DNA of 64,000 bases from Spirometra erinaceieuropaei (taxonomy: Eukaryota; Platyhelminthes; Cestoda; Diphyllobothriidea; Diphyllobothriidae): NCBI GenBank assembly GCA_902702965.1, contig CACRXP010000006.1:902758-966757 (forward strand), given 5' to 3'. The notes under the pieces were generated by a model. It was not told where the DNA came from and did not search any database. It saw only the letters and a list, made by a program, of their open reading frames with translations. A program made the translations under genes and the position numbers. The stretch's first letter is position 1. Each line of letters opens with the position of its first letter. This document shows, in pieces, positions 1-13,015 of this stretch.

Positions 1-960
1 TGCCTCGCGCACGGATATAATACCAGGCAGGTATCAAGGCTGACGCAATCAAGACCAGCAGGAACAGTCAACGCATTACTCCGATGATGGAAACGAGAGG
101 GTTTCCGAAACGTCAGTACAAATATAACTCGGTCCATGAATTTGCCCCATCTTCTTCTTCGTCTTCTTCGGGGGATGATGAACGGGATACGAATAAAACT
201 CGATATCGACCGCGTCTCACCTCTGTTTAGCCAGACAGCCACGTGTTCACGCACCCTCTTAACCAGGCATCTCGTTGTACGACAAAGGTATTCCGCACCA
301 CAGGAGGAAGTGAATGACTAAATGCACACTGATGTGACCCCCAATGGTAGTCTGTCTTCACCTCCAAAATGTAGGAGGGGAGAGTTTGCGAAACATACGC
401 GTAAATTCACCCAGGGGAATGCTCTAGTGATAACTATAGTTAAGCACCGTCTGAATAGTTCGCTCGTTGCGTCCCCTGCAAAAGGTAGTCTTATGAATAC
501 AACTTTCTTCTCTGCAGTCGCAATAATAGGCTTTGCAATGCGCTCCCCGATATTTCAGAGGATAAATCTATCAAGGTATCCGTTCTCGCGAGGTGTTACG
601 CAGCTGTTAGAGCTTCGCTTCAATACCGTCAGGTGAGAATATGCGCCTTACCCTAGCTGTCAATCCCTGGACTAGATTTTGTTTGATGTTGAGATAAACA
701 AAACTGTGGAAATCAACGTATTGTCCCCTCCAGGTTTTCTTTCGGAATACCCTGCGCTGGATAGATCCATCCTCTGGCAAGTGTAGGACATCGAAAAACG
801 CAATTTCGTTATCTGCCTCGGACCTGCGGTGAAATTTAGCGAGGGGTGCGCAATGTTGGACTTTTGGACAAGGTCGTCGTTATCGGTGGTACCATCCGCC
901 AGGCAGATGTCGTCAACTTACCGACCGTAGAAGACGAGGTCATTAATGGTATCTTGGAAT
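1..960 (-). pseudogene. Penelope-like retroelement, lineage 1: decayed reverse transcriptase end plus GIY-YIG endonuclease
   Basis: Read on the minus strand, one broken frame shows the C-terminal part of a PLE polyprotein. The RT active-site block reads NDLVFYGR, stop, VDDICLADG at about 900-945: the tyrosine of YVDD is replaced by a TAA codon (918-920). It is followed by the thumb segment EADNEIAFFDVL (about 770-820) and RRVFRKKTWRGQYVDFHSF. After another stop the frame continues through NGYLDRF and KPIIATAEKKVVFIRLPF. It then enters the endonuclease: SFTSSCGAEYLCRTTRC and KRVREHVAVWLNRGE (about 220-316), where YLCRT stands for the YIG motif and KRVREH carries the conserved arginine. A TAG at 318-320 precedes the domain. 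The element runs off the left edge of the window. This is a dead copy. The assignment rests on motif recognition from established PLE biology (RT joined to a GIY-YIG endonuclease). Confidence 0.8.
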
Positions 961-1815
961 CTTGTGTTATCGACTTTGCCAATAAAAAAAGTCTTTATGA
1001 CGTAATAGCGCTTGAGACACCTCTAAAGCGTGTTAATTTTGTAAATTTTTTTCTGTCATGTAATTCTATTGGTCTGACGAAAAATTACCTAAAATGCGTG
1101 CCTGCCAACTTGACTTTTCAAGTGTAGCATGGGGAAAGTTACTTAATTGAAAGCCGCACAGTAGTTCCCCCTTCAGCTTCCTACTTCGCGTTAATTACAG
1201 CTGGATGCCTTCTAACGACTAGGCTGCAGATCGAATTTGCATGCACTCATTTCACTGCGATCGGAGAGCAGAGAGTTGAGTTTGTTATATTTGACGCCAC
1301 TGTCGCCTACAGGATACTGGAAACTATTCTGTTGGTGTTCACGGTCTTTTCATCTATGCTCTAAATGTTATCCGTTAACGATAACGCGTTTTTGCACCAT
1401 AATTTTACATGCTAGAGTCAAATTATCCGCAAATTCAGTAATTGTAGAATCAAAGCCTCTCTCTCTGGGTCGTTTACCAAAAGCCAGTCACAAACGTCTA
1501 TGCAGTAAACCAAACAATAGTGCTGTAAAACGAATATGCGGGGCTTAACCCACAAGCCTGTGCAATCGGAATTTTTTTGTTGTCCGACTTCCTGCATTCA
1601 ATGTGCAATTGTCTTAATCTAATTTGCCATTATTTTTGCCCGGTAGAAATTACTGCCAGAAAAAATTTGCAACAGTGCATTTTTGCCTTCCGGATTGTCC
1701 CTATAATCGGACGAAAATGGCCACCAAATACAGCTCAACTGTCGAAAACAATTTACTTTTTTCTTTTCTTAATCCGCCTTTTCCATGCCAGTTTACCTCA
1801 GCTAAAAGTACCACG
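961..1815. other. no gene recognised
   Basis: Nothing identifiable. RT palm sequence upstream of the YVDD block of the neighbouring PLE would be expected on the minus strand here, but no fingers or palm motifs can be read, so that copy is probably 5'-truncated. Short open frames in this stretch have no recognisable composition. Confidence 0.4.
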
Positions 1816-1819
1816 GCAG

Positions 1820-2260
1820 GTTGATCGTCGTTCGGGACGATGTCAACCATATGCTCCACAGCAAGGTGGAAGCGGGCATGGTGACTTGTAAGTGAGTTAT
1901 TCCATAGTAGTGGTAGACTTCCAAGTGTTTACCGCACTCCCTCCTGCTCCCCCACCTGGACCCGGTGCCAAGACAGAGTCAAGAAGACCGGAGGCGGTTG
2001 AAGGCGCAGGTAAATAGCATGGTCGAGCCCGTACCTTGTCGCTCCACTCTCCACCCCCTGATTCTCACAGCAAATGACCAAGATTTTATTTGAAAACTAA
2101 AAAAATAAGGGTGGGGGGAATGCGGAAGTAGTCCCCTTGTGCGCGGCCTCTGCCGGCAACTGGGTCTGTCACCGCACACCGAATTTTTGGTTTTTGCTAT
2201 GGAATGTATTCCGATAACGTCTGCGAGGATCCGCTATTAACAACATGTTGGTTCAGCGCA
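1820..2260 (-). repeat. dispersed repeat family A, copy 1
   Basis: This sequence recurs at 44285-44600, 44625-44915 and 57525-57985 in the same orientation, and at 53465-53545 and 62150-62600 in the opposite one. Shared blocks include gacgatgtc near 1838, a pyrimidine-rich ccgcactccctcctgctccc near 1934, and gtcaagaagaccgga near 1978. The segment cggcaactgggtctgtcacc (about 2154) is found inverted near 62270, so copy 1 and the copy at 62.3 kb are the longest pair. No protein can be read. The class is unknown; its first 60 bp or so also occur at the end of the lineage-3 PLE tail at 43.3 kb. Confidence 0.7.
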
Positions 2261-2564
2261 TCTACCGCGTGGCCCGCTTTGAGGGCATAAAAATACCTAG
2301 AGACTTATACATGGCAAGAGCACAAGTGCAGGCTTACAAAGTATTAGAAACACATTTCAGACTTTTCGTCGTGGCAGCACACTTAGCTGGAAACTGGGTA
2401 CAAAGTAAAACGTATAAGTGACAAGTGAAGTCGAGTGCAATTCGTCTTTTCATACAAGAGGGATGTATTAATGGTGGAGAAGGCAGCAAGTGATAGTGAG
2501 TGTTAGGTGGAGATGTGTCTCAGAAGGGGAGGCAAGGGAAAAGGGCCGCGGAGACATGCCTACA

Positions 2565-2900
2565 GGTAATCGGTCTTTGGCCACGGTAGAGGCGGTGCGT
2601 GCAGAAGTTCTTCTACGTGAGCTGGACCGACTTCTGTAGCCTGATGGCAGTCGCTTCTGCTGTTGCTAGTAAGCGCTGACACAGTTGCTTAGGCTATTTA
2701 GGTGGGATTTTTTAAATCATATGGAAGGCTTAGTTGGGGTCCACGCGATGCCCGGAATGCACTATGTGTGCGGGGATGTGGTTGTGTATGCTCTTAATTT
2801 TTCTTTCTCTTAACCATGCCGGCAGATATTTTGTGTTGGAAAAAGAACCTCTTGCACGCTTGGTGTCTACTGTAGCCAAAAATTGATTAACTGGAAGCAC
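2565..2900 (-). pseudogene. Penelope-like element, lineage 1: GIY-YIG endonuclease C-terminus
   Basis: A minus-strand frame from about 2835 down to 2570 reads YLPAWLRERKIKSIHNHI, then HIVHSGHRVDPN, stop, AFHMI, stop, KIPPK, stop, PKQLCQRLLATAEATAIRLQ. This is the end of the same PLE lineage seen at the window start: the endonuclease tail with its histidine-rich SGH block, followed by the conserved LLATAEA-AIRL C-terminal motif. Upstream, in another frame, GYSRHQACKR (about 2850-2885) fits the YIG-to-arginine segment, so a frameshift lies near 2840. At least four in-frame stops are present. It is a separate insertion from the copy at 1-960, because both contain the same C-terminal region. Confidence 0.75.
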
Positions 2901-3059
2901 GTCTCCTTGCTCTTTCCCTCCACTTTCAACTATGACACCACTCTACCTAACCAGTTTTGCCACCTACTGCTTCCCTTCCATCTAAAACTATTTAGACCTC
3001 GTTTCTATGAATAGGTGGCCTGTAATCTGTTTTTCTTATCGTTCCCACGATTTCTGTGT

Positions 3060-3130
3060 ACCTCGTTTCCACATAAATGTACTGGCCAGACGAGAATTTA
3101 TCGAAAGCGGGCGTATACCCGCCAAACGTT
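3060..3130 (+). repeat. short repeat block shared with 61585-61660
   Basis: The block tgtactggcc followed by gacgagaatttatcgaaagc (about 3077-3110) resembles tgtactggcc with gacgaattctcgaaagc at about 61610-61640. The second copy has a TATA-like ctatataac just upstream. A small hairpin, gcggg-cgtata-cccgc, follows here. It may be the end or promoter part of a retroelement; the class is not established. Confidence 0.4.
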
Positions 3131-3399
3131 TTTCCGAACTGCTTTATGGAAATTTTCGCCACTCAAAGACAGTTCAAAATATTTGTCGTTTTCAAATGCT
3201 TCATCAAAATACCTCAGTAAGCATTCCCTTTCTTTCTTGAAAAGCCTCATTTATCATCTAATTCATATGACTTCCTCAAGCCGCACGTTTTTATCTGCTT
3301 CGCTTAGTACCTGTCATAAGTCAGTCGTGATAATTTGCTTCGAGGACTCAAGGATAAAATTGAACTCCTGTGCATTGGCGATGCCATTTTGAGGTCGAT

Positions 3400-6300
3400 G
3401 TTAAATTTCAGCACGCCCAAACCAACCGCTTTGACATGGTAAGTAACCAACAAGACATGTTTTCAATTATGTGTTCATAGACAGCATTAACACCTTACTT
3501 ATGGAGTTCGTGGTCAGTAAAATTGACTCTCCTCCAAGGGACCTTTCAATGATAGGAAAATGCAGCCTAAGAGGACGATAAAATACACTTAAATAATTTA
3601 TATGTGTATGCGTCAACCGTTTATCAACAGACCGCTATCCCAATGACGAATATATAAGGTTACTAGTAAACAAGAGTTAGTTTTACTCTTGTTCTCCAAG
3701 TCAGCTGACTCATTTTTAGCAAAAACAATTAAAGGTAGGCTGCGTTATTTGCTGAAAAGCGTGACTCCTCTCTTCTCATCGCGCACGACTAAGTTATACA
3801 AGTGATGTGTCTAACGGTTGAGTTGTTCTGACTCATTGAAACGCAAGTACTGTATTTGCTCCTGAAGAACTGCGGTGAACTAAGTCGTAGGAAGTTAATT
3901 CCAGTTAAGTACTTCGTGTTGGGGAAGTTGCTTAAATGACCCTGGATTTGTGATCTTAATTTTAAACAAGGTGTGGGGAGGTATCCACTAAACGAAAATT
4001 GCAAACCCTAAGTAACATCTAAAAAACATTACGCTCCTTCAGAATAATATGCATTAGACGATATATACTTGGACCATCGGGTTTTCCACTGTACAAAGCA
4101 CTTTTCACACTCTTCTAAATTAGTGCTATTAAATGCCTTAAGTAGACTTTCTTAATTTCCACTTCATTCTTTAAAAGCTTTGTCTTAGATTTGCTTCATT
4201 CTTGAGAATAAGAGTAAATTACACCGGAGTAGATCGAACGACTAAGGCAGTGAGAGGTCGTTTTGAAACCTACACCTAGAATGAGGCTGTTGACAAGCAG
4301 CCACAACATCAATTCTTAAAGGACATTTAAATTGCAACTCCAATAAGAGGTTATTTTTAAATATTTTTCTGTTTTGCTATCATACCTACGCCGTATTTTG
4401 TATGGAGAGTCATTCTCTGCATATTAAACCGGAGTTTATTAGTTGCAACCATTCTTGACGTTTTCAGAATTTTTCGCCTTTCAAAAAAATAACACTTCCA
4501 AAGTGCCATTTCCTTCAATATATAGTGGTTTCTACTCTCTCGAAGTTTTCCTTTATTAATATGAATATAACGTCACTGAACTAGTGCCGGTTTATAAGCG
4601 ATTAGTAATAAGTCGCAAATCTCAACAAGGTTTATCATGTAGACCACCTACTTAATCCATTTTGTATTTAAAGTAACATTCTGGGAGGATTATTTATCAT
4701 CAAAATAATGTCCACTGGATGACATTTACTATGTCAACTGAGTTTCTAACTGTTCGAAAACTTTCAAATCTCCCGAAATAATGCTGTAAAGCGCCTCCAG
4801 CCATTTTCCCTATATCGTCTACGTTTTTTAAAGATTTGTTTGGGGGTTTCTTTATTCTCAAAAACCAGAAGAAATCAAAGGAGACTAGATCATGTGATTA
4901 AGGGAATGCGGAACGGATTTGGGACGTTTTTTTCTAAAAATTGATTATGAATATTATGTTGGTGAACGCGTTGTTATGATGAAGCGACTAGTATTCCGCG
5001 ACGCGTGTCATATTCGTATCTTCAATTGAGATACTTCGACATGAACCCCAGAAAATTTCAGTTATTTCCTCCAATTCTTTGATTATTCTGCGACGATCAA
5101 GCATGATGGCATCGCACACTGTTGTCTAATAAAAGTATCGAGCGAGAAAAAGGCAGCACTGCCAAGCCGCCTGCCTCTGTAAAATACATCTCGTTTTTTG
5201 GGTGTCCCCTCCTAAAATTAAAAGACGTTGGAAACATAAAAACAAGCACAGCGGATGGGACCTGGCAGATATGAAAACTTGTTATGAGTGGATAGGCCAC
5301 GCACAGTATTAACATATGGGGAGTTTTGCGAATTCGATTGGGTACTTGAACAAAAATGTCTAATTACAACTAATAAACTGCCAATCATCACTCTTGTCTC
5401 TTTAGAATCTAAGAGAATGAAATAATTCGAAAATGCTTACATGCCAGCTAATACTAGTAGTCAGTGAATCAACTTGCGTTTTGGGCAAAGCGTTAACTTT
5501 ATATCTGCTTCAGGAACGTGTGTTACTTGTTTACGCCAACCCGACCACGTTCTAAAACCCAGGTTTCATGCATAAATAAGGAACCATCACAGCACAATTT
5601 GCGCGAACAATACGTTTTCCTGTTTAGCGGCTCTTGTCTACCAAGAAATCCAACGGCGTGTAAGAAATCCCCTGAGTAAGAATAGCTACAGTTTCATTTC
5701 GTACGTTAGATACACTTGTCACGTGGTTTCTTTAAAAAATCTACGTGACAATAAGCGGAGAATTTAACAGTTTCAGCCCTATAAATTTAAAACTTAGGCA
5801 TTTCCACGATGTTCTTTTTAAAACGCTTCGACATTGTTTAGTATAGTAAGGATATAATTGCCACAAAATCTGGAAGAACTCATGTAATTACATGATTCTA
5901 TCTGCTGCTACCTATGCTTTAAATATTCGCAGAATAATGCTGTCTATTAAAACACGAAATAGTAATCAAACGACGGCTTACCAGCAATATATGTGAGATC
6001 TTTTACTTTGTTGACGAAGCGAGTGATTGACGAAGCCATACAAAAATAACAGGCCACTCAAGTAAATGGCTGAATTTTAATAAAAAATTCCGGAAATATA
6101 AAGTAGCACATTTTCAGATATATTTCACTCGAACTGGCAAACCGTCTAGCGAAAATAAAAGGCTAAGTCATTTTTAGTGGTAACTAATAAAATGCAATGT
6201 ATATGCATTTAATCTTATATTTCAATGTTATGTATGCATGCGCCATGTGCCATTTAGGTTTTTCAAACCTATGCCGACATAACGGTTTACCTTCTAAATC

Positions 6301-9300
6301 GCTGAGTCTTAAACCTGCGTATGCATTGCACGTATGTTCCCTAAAAGCTTTGTAAGTGCAACTTAGGGAATGATATCATCATAGAAAATTGCAGTTTCGT
6401 TCAGCTGCACTAAGAAATATTACAGCACAAAGGATCTAACAAATTGAAATGGACAAGTTGATATATGTTTTCTTAATGGTATACACTTTCCTGTTAAATT
6501 GCTATAGATAATAACTGCCGCTAAAGTGACTATAAAATATCTCAGCCAGTCATTTGGTAAAGGAATAAATGATGCTATCAGGGGATATCGCAACGATTGG
6601 CTGGCTACGCTTCCTTGCTGTAGAATTCAAAAAAACTGAAACCAAAAATTTACACGACATCAGAAAAAAGACGTAAAATTATGGCATAGCTTAAAAAAGA
6701 AATGGGTTTGCAGGTTACCGTTTTCTAAAACTTAGCTCCCTTGCAATGGCCAACGTTAATAGCAAATACACAGAGTTAACGTGCTTTCAGCTATAAATCA
6801 TCATAGGAGAGAGAGTCACTACCAATAGAATGGAGAGTTTATTCAGCTTACGTTCATGAGAAACAATAATATATGTATAAGTAGGAGATGAGCCATATAT
6901 ACAGTATCTGCCCAATGAACTTACCGTGTAAACACGCCCCAAAGCTTTATAGCTCCGGTGGAAGTTACAGTTGTTGTGGTCGGTTTAATAGTGTCTTGTT
7001 TACACCCATCTAAATCTTTCAGTTAAATACTGACTCTGTTGCTTATTTTTGACAGCAAATCGAAACTGTCCTTCATTGTTAACACGGCTTATAGTGCAAA
7101 AGTTTAAGAAAAAAATGGCCACTCCTGACGTGCAGGTTCTAACACCAACCTTAGAAATTCTCGCCAAATCCGCGTCATTCTAACTCGAACGCCCGTACTG
7201 TTGCTTTTCAGAAAATGGAGGTTGTATTGCTTGTTTAAGTTTTGCTTGAAAATTTTGGGATTTGACGCATGCAAGTTCGGTGTGTTAGCCTCGCTGTAAA
7301 ATAAAATTTTTAAAAACTTTCTGCAGGAGAAAAAATTATCTGCTAGTATGATCACGCATCATCGTTGACCATCTAGGGAGTTTTGACATTAGCAGCCTAC
7401 ACTAAAGTTGACACAGAGTCGACGAAACCATCAACATTTCATTAAGATTTTGGAGAGCCTTACGTCATAGTTATGATTTGACTAGTAAGGTAGGACTTAA
7501 TCTTTTCTTCTTCCCTGACTCGAAAGATATACTGCTAAGTAGTATCCTTTTCTAGCTGAACTTTGGATTGGCAAATACAAAAATTAGATATGTTTTGTTC
7601 AGCCAAAATGCTTCTGGAGAAAATAAATGAATGCTAACGCAATATCCCAGCGTGATAACTTTTGGAATTTTAAATCGTTACCTTACGATCGTTTGGTTCC
7701 TACTGACAAATAAAATTTGTTTCTAAATTGCTACACAGCAGTCCTCTTGTCAAAAGAAATTGTAAGTTGTGGCGCTATTGAACGACGGGGACAACTACCG
7801 AAACGCCGATTAGGGCAAAAACGCTCGACAAAATGATACATAAAGTAGAAATCCGCGTTGTTCTTTCTGATCTTACGAAAAGTGTCAAGCGGAAATATCT
7901 GAGATGTTCCTGCTGTACTCCAAAGAATTGCAGTTCACCTTGATAGGAGAATGTTTACATTCTGCGTATTTGAATTAAGTTCGATAATTTGCAGGGCATA
8001 TCTTTAGTAAACAGTCTCTGCATACTCGTAGTTTTGCATATTTACACAGTCTTATCTGACGGATATTTTCACTGCCTTATTTTTCCCCTTCATTTTTAAT
8101 GATGCTCGTATTAGCGGATAATCTGGATGGACCGTCATCCGGACTGCTGGTGCATTTGGATTTTTTACGATTACTTTACTTCTAGCTAGACCTGAATGGG
8201 TTGCACTTTCGGTGCAGCGGTGAGAAAATGTTGCAACAGCCGCTAGGCGACCATTTTAAAGGTGGTAGTAAATATTGGTCTCCCATTTCTGACGATAGGT
8301 AATGGCTCCTTGACGACTTTTCGCAGGCGTACGTATTTTACGATGCGTACTGCCACTAAAATTGCCCGGTATACCGTGTTAATGTTGCGTTGGGAAGAGA
8401 GTAAGTCAATTGGTTCTCAGACGAGGTCCATAACAGCCAGCAACTGTGCACATCAGGATAGGCGCCAATGCATCGTAAAAACTATTTACATATGTTCATT
8501 CTGCTCAGGAAAATTTTGTTTTACCCTGGCTTTAACCTAGTTATTTCCCCAAACTCTCCCTGCTAGTTATTACGCCTGACGCAAATGGTTTCAAATGTCC
8601 TCTACGTTCTAGAATTTTCAGCAACTCCATACTTATTCATCATGCGAATTATCGCCGTACACCAAAAGGTATTTAGTTATATCGAGCACTTCATTGACTA
8701 GATATTTAAAGTGACAAAAAACTCTGGCACCCGTCGAGATCATCAATATATCTCTAGAAATACCAGACGTTTTGAATATTTCTCCACACGTCTTAAGTGA
8801 CCGGGATTTTAAGCTGCTCATAAAATGAATGTGGAAACAGACATTCATAGATTACGTATACATGGTATTTGATATTGACATGCAACTGTTGAAAATGATA
8901 TAACTTGGCAGGCCGATGTTTTTTTAAATTTGTAAAATAGAAAAACGCATATTTAGCAATGCACGTGAATGCTCTGTAAAATTGTCTGTAACGAATTAAG
9001 AACTCTGAGATATGATGTAGTATTTAGCGCAATAAATTTCGCCACTTTTTGAAATAATATTAGCATAAATGCGAAGTGTCTTGCAAATTTTATCATCTGT
9101 CTCCAATAAGCTATGTTTTTAACAAGTGTTTTAGCCGCTTTACATACAAAAGGTAGGCATACTCATGAATTTTCGACCGAAATGCATTTTTCTCACGAAA
9201 AGATTAATGAAGCAGACTTGTTAAATTAATCATTATGCAACATAATTCTGCAATCATTCAGTTCTTTTAGGGTGCCGAATTCTAAACGAACCTCTTCATC

Positions 9301-9370
9301 TGCGTTCAAAAGAAAATAATCTGTAAAAACTCTCATCAGGTTAGAAATGGCTAAGCATGTTTCCATAAGA
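3400..9370. other. AT-rich stretch without recognisable genes
   Basis: No open frame here has convincing protein composition, and no retroelement domain, tRNA or tandem repeat stands out on either strand. The longest frames are under about 95 codons, which is expected by chance at this base composition. It is probably intergenic or intronic DNA. Confidence 0.5.
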
Positions 9371-9374
9371 ACTA

Positions 9375-10333
9375 CGGTAAATGTGCTAACTCACAAAATG
9401 TTAACCGAAATTCTGAACTGCGTTCTTGACTCAAAACGTTTACTTAGGTAGAGCTGTAATATAAGTCACCGCACTGCAAATGCACGAGATATTTTAGTTT
9501 ACTCAGTATACCGGCATCCAAAAGAACTTCTTTCCAGACGCCTGCTAAAGCCACACTCTGCGAGGATAATAAGTTGCTCAATATGAACTTTTTTCTGATT
9601 TTCGATGACCTTGTTAATTTACATATATCTCATAGAAAATAAGCATAGAATTATTCATTCTTTTACTTATTTAAATAAAGACTAAGTTTTATATAAATTT
9701 TATAATTGCGAAAAGTGAATAAGTCGGTTTTAAAAAGCAAAGGATTTTGAGCGCGACCTGCCGTTACATTTGAATCTAGGGTTTCTAAATCCCAAACTGT
9801 ATGCTTTTTGTTTAGAGTTTATTATAGATTTCTTTACGTTTTTAAAAGGAGACCATCTGGGATTGACAAAATTTAACAGTGGATTTAAGTCATATTTTGA
9901 ACCTTGCAGGCAAAACTAGCAAGCACAAAGACATGAGGTTTTATATACGGGCATTTTGCGGCCTTCAAAAATATCTAAAAACTAAATTACGTTTTTCCTT
10001 CAAGTAAAACAGTTTAACGGAAGCGTAGTTTTCCGTCAAACTAATAAAAGTATGAATATTTATACGCATATATATGAGATATGTTTGCATTTGCGAGGGC
10101 ATCCAAAGTAAATCAGATATATTCTCATTAATTAAGTAATCGTTTTCTCAGAAACTCATGTTTGCAGGTAACCTAAAAGATGTTCGTCCGAAAGCTGGCA
10201 TTCTGAAATAACTAAAATATCCTAAGATTTTGCTGCGCGGTGACTTATATTAAAAGCATACGTTAGTACGTCTTCCAGTCGAAAACGCATTTCAGAATTT
10301 AGGTTAGCATTCCATGAGTTAGGGCATCTACTG
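9375..10333. mobile_element. fold-back element (long terminal inverted repeats), copy 1
   Basis: The left end reads aaatgtgctaactcacaaaa and then ttaaccgaaattctgaactg. The right end is the reverse complement of the same motif: gcatttcagaatttaggtta and then ccatgagttagggcatctac. TA lies just outside each end (9373-9374 and 10334-10335), the target duplication used by Tc1/mariner-type elements. There is no transposase frame, so the copy is non-autonomous. The same family occurs at 13016, 18655, 26829, 28815, 47712 and 51899. Confidence 0.75.
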
Positions 10334-10335
10334 TA

Positions 10336-11330
10336 AATGTTAAGGAAAAAAAGTAGGAAACTCATACAACATTGTGAGGTATTGAGGCGGCCTATATCTT
10401 TTAAGACAGATATTGATTACCACGTTTGCTTTCAAATCTAACATATTCACTGAACTATGAACTGTTTAAGATTCGGGTGTCTATCTATTTTAGGTAAGAA
10501 ACGCTTTTAGTATGACGTTAATTAAAGTCACCTTTCCAAATGACAATATCTCCAGAGACTGATGATTTTCATACACTGATCAAACGTTACCATTATATCT
10601 CGTTTTAGTGCACAGCAGAAATTAGAAATTGTTCCAAAATGGGATTGTTTGATTTGCAATTTTGATTAATTCTGTTTGTAATAGCACAAGAATTTTTTTG
10701 GCGTCACGAGCGTCCAGCAAAACAATTTACAAGACATAGTGTTGACATGGCAAAGTAAGCAGAAGGATTAACGACCTATCAAAATCGTTATACCGGACCG
10801 CTTGTCTGATTTATTTTCAATGGAAAGCTATTTTTCTACAAGATAAAGATAGAAATTCGTCTCCTTTTTAAAATAATGGCAATTTGCTTTCGAGCATCTG
10901 AAGCATCTTCTTACAGAAGAAGAAAATGATGCTTTAGAAAAAAAATAGTTGCAGTTAATGTCGTTTTAGGCGGTTTGTATTTTTCGAAATCTTCCCATCC
11001 ATCTTCATTTAACGACCAGGTCAAAAGGCAAAGTACATATTTCTTGCGTTGGGAACCTTCATATGATTATTATAGTTAGAATGACAGAAGTTACTTTTGT
11101 ACACTGTGTGATCTGCTAGCCATTGGCGGAGAAATATAGAGAATGTAATGGACTGAGCCAGCATGCATGTGCGTTGTATAAAAGTATTGAATTTGTAATA
11201 AAATGCACTTTTTAAAACTGTGAACGGCTCCAATACTACGTGTGGCTTCGAAACCACGACAACAAGAGAAGGCTTGAAAACCGGTACGATACCCCATCAA
11301 GTAATTTGACCCAAAATCACGGTCCCCCGT
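10336..11330. other. no gene recognised
   Basis: AT-rich DNA with no supported gene. A small perfect stem, agcatcttctt with aagaagaaaatgatgct, lies near 10898-10932 and has no visible context. Confidence 0.4.
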
Positions 11331-11332
11331 GT

Positions 11333-11460
11333 TGAGGTGGCCAGAGCGTCTGCTGTACTCAGATATTCCTTTTGCTGTCTTGGGTTCGGACCTTGCCGGC
11401 GTCGCAGGATTTTCACAGTTGGGCCGAAATAAATCATGTGCTCGGTCTTGAAGATCTTTA
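11333..11460 (+). repeat. tRNA-like SINE fragment, family C copy 1
   Basis: tggccagagcg (about 11339) fits a Pol III box A, and gggttcggacct about 50 bp later fits a box B with one mismatch. The intervening gtctgctgtactcagatatt matches the second copy at 23859 (gttggctgtactaaagcc). The tail cgtcgcaggattttcacagt follows. The cloverleaf is not intact, so this is a tRNA-derived repeat and not a functional tRNA gene. Confidence 0.45.
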
Positions 11461-11469
11461 AATTAGTGT

Positions 11470-13013
11470 CTGTGGTTTGTGAAAAAAGCCTAAGCGTTTA
11501 CCGCTACCTAAAAGTGGTTTCGCAAATTGCGGCACCGAGTGAAAGTAATATCCTTGCTGTTTGTTTTTTGGTTTGGATATTCAGATCTTAAGAATAAATG
11601 TCGTTCCTGTGAAAGCATCACTCCGTTGCAGGAATGTTTAGGCGCAATGTCTTACACGAAACTGGATCACGCGTGTCAGCAAAAATATACATTCTTTTGA
11701 TGATTTGTATTGTCAGCAAACGCTCTCCTAATAATGAATTCATCTATTTATTCCAAATGTAAATATTAATTTGCCCGTTTTCAATAGCAAACTTTCAAGA
11801 ATAGTTCGCGAAAAATCGGCTTACTGTTGATGTTCCCGGACGATCGTTAACAAATAGAAACCCCATTTGAACAAAGATATAAGACGCGTATCTCTGCATC
11901 GCATTTTGCTCAAATTAAGTTAATGCAATTTGTGAATGCAAATCAGTTTTTAAGAGAATTATTTCCGGATTCTCTGAAAACATTAAAACCGCGGGTGTCA
12001 TTGTAACATAGTTGCGTACAGCCGCCGACAGTGTTTCGGGTGAGAAATGTCATTCTGCTGTAGTTTATACTTGAAATTCATAGCATAAATGATGTCGTTG
12101 TCGGTAGCATCTGAAAGCAGTTAGGCGATTTCATATAAAATATTCTGCATTCGCTTAAGTGACAGGCCTTCAAAATTGAGTCATGTACACGGGGTCGGTC
12201 TATTATATCCACCATTCACGTGCATTACAACAATGAGGTTATTTGCACGCTAGGCTAACACCGCCTTAAACACCTGACGCAAACTTTACAAAGTATTCAC
12301 AGGCAATTCTTATTGACGTCGGCAGTTGCAATTTTTTAGCCATTAAATATCGCTTCTGATCCCATAATGTTATTTGTTTTGTGTACCCACTGTTTTCTTT
12401 ACAAGTAATAGAGTTCGCAGTTCAAAATTTCAGAATGATACTCCAATATAGAATAAAATAATTTTCTGTGATAGACGAGTCGAAAAATGACTAAGGCATG
12501 TGATTGTGAACGATGATTTAGCTTTAAGTTACCCCAACTTATTGGCTCGCATCAGTACACGTGTTTGTGTTTGTGAGGAATGTTTTGACAGCTAGAGAAC
12601 ATTAGGACCGCGTAATGCTACAAAATTAGTATAACTGAAAACAACGAACTCGAGTTAAAAGATCTTGTTTTGTTATAATAAAGACTTCTGTCAATATGCA
12701 GTCCGATTTACGATTCAAAATGACTCACAGACCACATAAAGACAACATTCTGGTGGCGCTACGTCCCAAGGCCGAACCAAATCTCAAATGTATAATTTTA
12801 AAGTTCGTGCATTCCCCTTCCTTTTCTTTACTAAAATATCAATGCAAATGAACAAATTTTGCAGAATTTCGAAACGGATGGCCTTCTCTTATACTAACGT
12901 CCGCATACACTGGTCCATTAAACCACAGCGGATTAGAGACCGTCGAGATTTTTTGGCAAAATGCTCTTACCCTCGTGAACGTCATCTCTTTAAGTAAATA
13001 GTGAAAGTGAATA
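11470..13013. other. no gene recognised
   Basis: AT-rich sequence with no supported coding frame, RNA gene or repeat. Confidence 0.4.
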
Positions 13014-13015
13014 TA

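Noticed and set aside
136..636. Plus-strand frames of 61 and 104 codons
   Set aside because: They are antisense to the minus-strand PLE endonuclease frame.
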